Shown here: in pieces, positions 7,865 to 11,587 of the stretch
How positions within the stretch are numbered: the first letter of the stretch is position 1
Layout of the letters: every line of letters starts with the position of its first letter
Source: Devosia sp.
GTDB lineage: Bacteria > Pseudomonadota > Alphaproteobacteria > Rhizobiales > Devosiaceae
Direction: 5' to 3'
DNA: 11,587 nt
Assembly (NCBI GenBank): GCA_028290225.1
Contig: JAQGKH010000160.1
Span: 1 to 11,587, forward strand
The notes under the pieces: model-generated
The model's database searches: none
What the model saw: only the letters and a program-made list of their open reading frames with translations
What the model was told of the DNA's origin: nothing
Position numbers and translations under genes: made by a program

Positions 7865-8614
7865 TCAGGCTGGGTTGATGAACTCGAACACCGCAGCTGC
7901 GTTGCCATGGTGCTCGGCAAACCGCTGGCGATGCACGCGCTGCACCAGCACTTCACCGTGCTCAGGTACCGTCGCCAGCAACTGCATGGTCTCGTTAATA
8001 TAGTCATCGAGCGGCATGGCGTTGGGATCGCTGGCCTGCCGTTCGCCCTGCAACATCGTTTGCACATAAGGCGGGGCGATCTCAATCACCTCGACATTGG
8101 TGTTGCGCAGCTGATAGCGCAGCGATTGCGTATAGCTGTGAATAGCCGCCTTAGTGGCGCTATAGGTCGGGGTCGAGGCCTTGGGCACAAAGGCCAGGCC
8201 CGACGAGACGGTCAGCACCGAAGCGCGCGGCTGAGCCAGCAGATGCGGCAGCAAGGCCGCAGTGAGCCGGATCGGGCCCAGCAGGTTGGTTGCCACCGTA
8301 GCTTCGGCGTCAGCCAGGAAATCGCCAGCCACCAGGTCTTCGTCCAGCATGATGCCGGCATTGTTGATGACAGCGTTGAGCGCAGGGTAAGCCGCGATCA
8401 CCTGCCCGGCAAAGTGGTTGATCGCCTCGGCGCTGGCGATGTCGAGCTCAAAGGCCGACATGCCCGGATTGGCTGCGACCACCGCATCAAGCGCCGCCTG
8501 CCGCCGTCCGCTGATGATCACCTGGTTGCCGGCCCGGTGAAACGCTTCGGCCAGACCCCGACCGATGCCCGAGCCGCCGCCGGTGATGAGGATGGTGTTG
8601 CCCGTGGTCTGCAT
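7865..8614 (-). CDS. SDR-family oxidoreductase (DltE-like)
   Basis: A 249-residue NAD(P)-dependent short-chain dehydrogenase/reductase with the classical Rossmann fold. Cofactor motif TGGGSGIG is at 11-18, NNAG at 84-87, the structural Asn at 110 in ATNLLG, and the catalytic set is Ser137/138, Tyr151 and Lys155 (YSATK). The Arg-rich SGRRQ after strand 2 (35-39) fits NADPH preference. ATG 8614 is chosen because AAGGAGA (8626-8620) lies 5 bases upstream; the frame is open further upstream but without such support and through the promoter. It resembles SDRs labelled DltE, though no D-alanylation genes are present and the substrate is unknown. It is divergent from the HxlR regulator gene, which most likely controls it. 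Confidence 0.93.
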   Translation of the reverse strand: MQTTGNTILITGGGSGIGRGLAEAFHRAGNQVIISGRRQAALDAVVAANPGMSAFELDIASAEAINHFAGQVIAAYPALNAVINNAGIMLDEDLVAGDFLADAEATVATNLLGPIRLTAALLPHLLAQPRASVLTVSSGLAFVPKASTPTYSATKAAIHSYTQSLRYQLRNTNVEVIEIAPPYVQTMLQGERQASDPNAMPLDDYINETMQLLATVPEHGEVLVQRVHRQRFAEHHGNAAAVFEFINPA

Positions 8615-8641
8615 GAAATTCTCCTTGGCTTGCAAGGCCCA

Positions 8642-8670
8642 GACATAGGCCCCATACTCTCCGTTGGTAA
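8642..8670 (-). promoter_or_regulatory. Candidate promoter of the SDR gene
   Basis: On the minus strand, TTACCA (8670-8665) and TATGTC (8647-8642) are separated by exactly 17 bases, partial matches to the -35 and -10 hexamers. Transcription would begin close to the ribosome site at 8626-8620. The -35 element lies inside the dyad 8655-8673, which would make repression by a bound regulator simple. Confidence 0.35.
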
Positions 8671-8673
8671 GTA
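8655..8673. promoter_or_regulatory. Probable HxlR-type operator, TACT-N11-AGTA dyad
   Basis: TACTCTCC (8655-8662), spacer GTT, then GGTAAGTA (8666-8673) is an imperfect dyad (6 of 8 positions symmetric). Some HxlR/DUF24 regulators, such as Bacillus YodB, bind TACT...AGTA sites. The dyad lies in the intergenic region between the regulator and the SDR gene and overlaps the candidate SDR promoter. A related half-site, CCATACGCACC (8688-8698), repeats CCATACTCTCC (8652-8662) at 9 of 11 positions. Confidence 0.5.
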
Positions 8674-8701
8674 GGCTCCGCATGGGTCCATACGCACCCC
8701 T

Positions 8702-8708
8702 AGGAGAG
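8702..8708 (+). promoter_or_regulatory. Ribosome binding site that decides the TTG start of the HxlR gene
   Basis: AGGAGAG lies 6 bases before TTG 8715. The earlier in-frame ATG (8682) and TTG (8664) have no comparable site and would place coding sequence across the operator. It is also complementary to ACTCTCC at 8656-8662. Confidence 0.6.
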
Positions 8709-8714
8709 TGTCGA

Positions 8715-9137
8715 TTGCAGCAAGATGTGCCAGTCCCGCCCATTTACGAGTGGAGCAACCGTGCCGGCGGGAAGCCGCTTGATCCCCAGCTTGATGGGCT
8801 GGTGCGGGACATCATCGGCAAGGTTGCGGATAAGTGGACCATGCTGATCCTTGAAGCGCTCAATGATCACGGCACGCTGCGCTTCACCGATGTGGGACGC
8901 AAGGTGGGCGAGATCAGCCAGAAGATGTTGACCAAGACCTTGCGGCAGATGGAAGCCGATGGCTTGGTGCACCGGACTGTGCATCCGGTGATCCCGCCCC
9001 ATGTGGATTACAGCCTTACCCCGATGGGCCGGAGCCTGGGCGGGGCATTCTGCGGTGTCTGGCTCTGGGTGGAAGAACACCATGCCGCCATTGAGGCCAG
9101 CCGCAAGGCATTCGCTCAGCGGAACGGCGCCGCTTAA
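8715..9137 (+). CDS. HxlR-family (winged-helix) transcriptional regulator
   Basis: A 140-residue cytoplasmic DNA-binding protein, normal length for the family. Family marks in order: VADKWTMLILEAL (37-49, the GKWT helix), LRFTDVGRKVGEISQKMLTKTLRQME (55-80, the recognition helix region), DGLVHRTVHPVIPPHVDYSLTPMGRSL (82-108, the wing and following helix), then a C-terminal dimer helix with WLWVEEHH. TTG 8715 is used as start on the strength of AGGAGAG upstream; longer starts at 8682 and 8664 are possible. The N-terminal cysteine used by thiol-sensing members (YodB, HypR) is absent; the only Cys is 113 in the C-terminal helix. It probably represses the divergent SDR gene and perhaps itself through the intergenic dyad. 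Its stop overlaps the stop of the convergent VOC gene. Confidence 0.92.
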   Translation: MQQDVPVPPIYEWSNRAGGKPLDPQLDGLVRDIIGKVADKWTMLILEALNDHGTLRFTDVGRKVGEISQKMLTKTLRQMEADGLVHRTVHPVIPPHVDYSLTPMGRSLGGAFCGVWLWVEEHHAAIEASRKAFAQRNGAA

Positions 9138-9532
9138 TTGGTGGTGGGCGTTGCCATCAGTTCCCAGACATTGCCTTCGCTGTCGGCAAAGTAGGCCGAA
9201 TAGCCCCATTCCGATTGGGTGCCCGGGTTGATGATCGAGCCCCCCGCGACCAACACCTGGTCGAGAATGGCATCGACCTCGGCGGCGTCGCCCGCGCGGT
9301 GGCTGAGCACGAAGCCGGGCGAGCCGGCCACAACTTCGGTGGCGCCGGCGGTGTCGGCGATCTGGGCGCGCGGGAACAGCACAAAGCTCAGCCGCTCGTC
9401 GAGGAAAAAGGCCACATGGTCGTCCCCTGCCCCGATCTGGTCGTCGCCGAGCTCGAACAGGGTGCGGTAAAAGGCAAAGGCGCGCTCCAGATTGTCGACG
9501 CCCACGGTGATGATGCTGATGGATGGCTTCAT
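9134..9532 (-). CDS. VOC-family (glyoxalase/bleomycin-resistance fold) protein
   Basis: A 132-residue single-domain VOC protein. It opens MKPSISIITVGVDNLERAFAFYRTLF, the usual beta-alpha unit, and includes HVAFFLDERLSFVLFPR, then GSPGFVLSHRAGDAAEVDAI and ends SAYFADSEGNVWELMATP, the standard C-terminal metal-site strand (Glu in WEL). ATG 9532 is chosen because it starts exactly at the fold, but no good ribosome site precedes it. The substrate cannot be told; members include lyases, dioxygenases and antibiotic-binding proteins. It lies 43 bases after the siderophore ATPase gene on the same strand and may be co-transcribed with it, although a function in iron uptake is not implied. Confidence 0.88.
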   Translation of the reverse strand: MKPSISIITVGVDNLERAFAFYRTLFELGDDQIGAGDDHVAFFLDERLSFVLFPRAQIADTAGATEVVAGSPGFVLSHRAGDAAEVDAILDQVLVAGGSIINPGTQSEWGYSAYFADSEGNVWELMATPTTN

Positions 9533-9575
9533 GGCCGGGTGGCTTTCTGGGCTGGCTGGGTAAAGGAAAGACGGA

Positions 9576-10334
9576 TCACTCGTAATAGACGCTGATCCGC
9601 TGTCCGCCAATTTCATGGACCTTGATGTCCATTTCATAAATGGTCGAGAGCACTTCGGGGCGGATCATCTGGTCGGCGGGGCCTTGGGCGGCGACCTTGC
9701 CGTGCTTCATGGCGATGATAAAGTCGGAATACCACGACGCAAAATTGATGTCGTGCAGCACCAGCACGACCGTCTTGCCCAACTCGTTGGCAGCCTTGCG
9801 CAAGAGCTTCATCATGCCCATGGCGTGCTTCATGTCGAGATTGTTCAGGGGCTCGTCGAGCAGCACATAGTCAGTGTCCTGGCACAGAACCATGGCCACA
9901 AAGGCGCGCTGGCGCTGGCCGCCCGAAAGCTCGTCGAGGAAACGATCCGATAGCTCAACGAGGTTGAGGTAGCCAATGGCGCGGTCGATATGGCCTTCGT
10001 CCTCGCGCGTCAGCCGGCCGCGCGAATACGGAAAGCGCCCGAAGGAGACGAGGTCGCGCACGGTGAGGCGCGCGGTCATGTGGTTGTCCTGGCGCAGAAT
10101 GGACAGGCGCTTGGCGAGCACCTCGCTGCCGGTCTTGCTGACATCGAGCCCATCAACGGTGACGGTGCCCTTGTCCATGCTCATCAGGCGGCTGACCATG
10201 GACAGGAGGGTCGACTTGCCCGCCCCGTTCGGCCCGATGATCGAGGTGACCCCGCCGGCAGGAATGGACAGCGTCACGCCATCCACCACACAGCTGGCAC
10301 CATAGTTCTTGGTGATGTCGGTGGTGATGATCAT
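9576..10334 (-). CDS. Ferric-siderophore ABC importer, ATP-binding protein
   Basis: A 252-residue cytoplasmic ATPase of the FepC/iron-complex class. Walker A GPNGAGKST is at 34-42, the Q-loop Gln at 82 (ILRQDNHM), signature LSGGQRQ at 136-142, Walker B YVLLDEP at 156-162, and the switch His in VLHDINFA near 193. Iron-family features include the LTVRDLVSFGRFPYSRGR stretch (90-107). The whole sequence most resembles the YclP/CeuD group, which serve catecholate or petrobactin-type siderophores; that substrate is inferred. Its ATG overlaps the permease stop (ATGA), indicating coupling. The binding protein is not in the window and is expected upstream, right of the edge. Confidence 0.95.
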   Translation of the reverse strand: MIITTDITKNYGASCVVDGVTLSIPAGGVTSIIGPNGAGKSTLLSMVSRLMSMDKGTVTVDGLDVSKTGSEVLAKRLSILRQDNHMTARLTVRDLVSFGRFPYSRGRLTREDEGHIDRAIGYLNLVELSDRFLDELSGGQRQRAFVAMVLCQDTDYVLLDEPLNNLDMKHAMGMMKLLRKAANELGKTVVLVLHDINFASWYSDFIIAMKHGKVAAQGPADQMIRPEVLSTIYEMDIKVHEIGGQRISVYYE

Positions 10335-11338
10335 CGCGCGGTTCTCCGCAGCACAAGAAAGATAAAGACGATACCGCCCAGGAATTCGATGATGATCGAA
10401 AGCGCCGTATCGAAGGCGAAGATGCGCTCCAGCGCGGTTTGGCCCCCAACAAGGCAGATAATCGCCAGGAGCACTGCCGCGGGCAGCACATATTTATGCT
10501 TGCTGGTGCCCACCAGCGCATGGGCAAGGCTGGCGACCAGCAGCCCGAAAAAGGTCACCGGGCCCACCAGGGCGGTGGAAACGGCCACCAGCACCGAGAC
10601 CATGATCAACATCAGCGTGATGGTGCGCTTGTAATTCACCCCCAGATTGATGGCGTTGGCGCGCCCGAGGGTGAGCACATCCATCACATTGACCATGCGC
10701 ACAATGCCGAAGGAGACCAGGGCCAGCACCGCATAGGCGAACCACAGATGCTCGGTATCGACGCGCGAGAAGCTGGCGAAGAAGCTGTCCTGCAGCACGT
10801 TGAAGGCGTTGGGATCCATCAGGCGCTGCATGAAGCTGACAATGCTGCGGAACATGATGCCAAAGACGATGCCCACGAGCACCAGTAGATGCAGGCTGCG
10901 CTCCTGCCACACGAACAGCCAGGAAAACAGCGCGCTGGCAAAACCGATCATCACCACCATTTCGAGCAGGAAATGCAGGTCGGCATTGATGCTGATCAGG
11001 CTGCCGATGCCGAAAAAGAACACGAGTGAGGTTTGAAGCAGCACGTAAAGGGAATCGAAGCCCATTATGGAGGGGGTAAGGATGCGGTTGTTGGTGGCCG
11101 TCTGGAACATGACGGTAGAAACGGCCACCGAATAGCCCACCAGGATCAGGCCCAGCAGCTTGCGGCCGCGGAAGGGCAGCACGAAGCTCCAGCTGCCCTT
11201 GGCCCCCAGGGTCATGAAGCAGATGATGGAAACCAGGGCGAGTGCCGACAGGATCAGCAGCACCAGCACGGGGCGCGACCAGGCGCGGCGGCGCAGGCCG
11301 ATCAAGGGGCTCGCCATGGCGGAAAGTTCAGGCGGCAC
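10331..11338 (-). CDS. Ferric-siderophore ABC importer permease, second (FecCD family)
   Basis: A 335-residue inner-membrane permease with about nine or ten hydrophobic segments. Family marks are RKLLGLILVGYSVAVSTVMFQ (the GxxLaxxG-like helix), RILTPSIMGFDSLYVLLQ, LTLGRANAINLGVNY (the cytoplasmic ATPase-contact loop), and VGPVTFFGLLVASLAHALVG near the C-terminus. Loop residues and the ILTPSIMGFDSLYV form match the CeuC/YclO branch. The start is uncertain: GTG 11338 has AAGGA nine bases upstream and overlaps the first permease by 11 bases, while ATG 11317 leaves a 10-base gap without a ribosome site. It ends overlapping the ATPase start. Confidence 0.93.
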   Translation of the reverse strand: MPPELSAMASPLIGLRRRAWSRPVLVLLILSALALVSIICFMTLGAKGSWSFVLPFRGRKLLGLILVGYSVAVSTVMFQTATNNRILTPSIMGFDSLYVLLQTSLVFFFGIGSLISINADLHFLLEMVVMIGFASALFSWLFVWQERSLHLLVLVGIVFGIMFRSIVSFMQRLMDPNAFNVLQDSFFASFSRVDTEHLWFAYAVLALVSFGIVRMVNVMDVLTLGRANAINLGVNYKRTITLMLIMVSVLVAVSTALVGPVTFFGLLVASLAHALVGTSKHKYVLPAAVLLAIICLVGGQTALERIFAFDTALSIIIEFLGGIVFIFLVLRRTAR

Positions 11339-11587
11339 TGCGGCGGGTCCTTAACAGAAGATAGAGGAAAACGGCGCTGCCGATGACGCCGACAACGACG
11401 CCGATGGGGATCTCGTAAGGGGCGCGGATCACCCGGCCCAGGATATCGCAGGCGACCACGAAGGCGGCACCCGACACTGCCACCCAAGGCACGGTGCGCC
11501 GCATGTTGTCGCCCACCAGCAAGCTGATGACATTGGGCACGACGAGGCCAAGGAACGGGATGATGCCGACCGACACCAGCACGACGG
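11328..11587 (-). CDS. Ferric-siderophore ABC importer permease, first (FecCD family), C-terminal part only
   Basis: Only the last 85 or so residues are inside the window; the frame is open through the right edge. They contain the hallmark SVGIIPFLGLVVPNVISLLV, then DNMRRTVPWVAVSGAAFVVA, and the last membrane segments (IPIGVVVGVIGSAVFLYLLL) before the RTRRSAA tail. These are the FecCD-type permease C-terminus (YclN/CeuB position). It pairs with the downstream permease to form the channel for the iron complex. The promoter, any Fur box and probably the binding-protein gene lie beyond the edge. Confidence 0.92.
   Translation of the reverse strand, partial: VVLVSVGIIPFLGLVVPNVISLLVGDNMRRTVPWVAVSGAAFVVACDILGRVIRAPYEIPIGVVVGVIGSAVFLYLLLRTRRSAA

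Noticed and set aside
7658..8674. A 338-codon plus-strand frame running from the protein C tail across the SDR gene
   Set aside because: It is opposite a textbook SDR with all catalytic motifs; no family features are visible in its translation.

Overview
The window is GC-rich (I judge low-to-mid 60s percent by eye), with tightly packed operons, many AGGAG-type ribosome sites and alphaproteobacterial-style proteins. It looks like chromosome of a Hyphomicrobiales-type alphaproteobacterium; a Devosia-like host is a guess from style, not a proof. No tRNA, rRNA, insertion sequence, CRISPR array or phage gene is visible.

Layout, left to right. (1) 1-3199, minus strand: three genes of a BMP/PnrA-type ABC importer, in transcription order the periplasmic binding protein, a double ATPase, and a permease cut by the left edge. 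This family imports nucleosides or related purines and small solutes. (2) 3387-3854, minus: a stand-alone CoxG/SRPBCC protein, separated from the importer by a plausible intrinsic terminator and a leader with an inverted repeat. (3) 4089-7832, plus: three closely spaced genes of unknown function. They encode a long helical soluble protein, a single-pass membrane protein (DUF6384-like), and a long coiled-coil protein with a Gly/Trp-rich tail. This is the least explained part of the window. (4) 7865-9137: an SDR oxidoreductase (minus) divergent from an HxlR-type regulator (plus), with a TACT-N11-AGTA dyad between them that overlaps the SDR promoter. (5) 9134-11587, minus: a ferric-siderophore ABC importer (two FecCD-type permeases, the first cut by the right edge, and an ATPase), followed by a small VOC/glyoxalase-fold protein whose stop codon overlaps that of the HxlR gene.

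How they work together. The two importers are ordinary transport operons with overlapping or near-abutting genes. The HxlR/SDR pair reads as a regulator controlling its divergent enzyme. The three-gene cassette appears to be one transcription unit: the proteins share no recognised enzyme motif and contain no cysteine, and the second and third start with a matching 16-residue N-terminus (10 identities). I infer that they form one membrane-associated assembly, but its function cannot be read from sequence alone.
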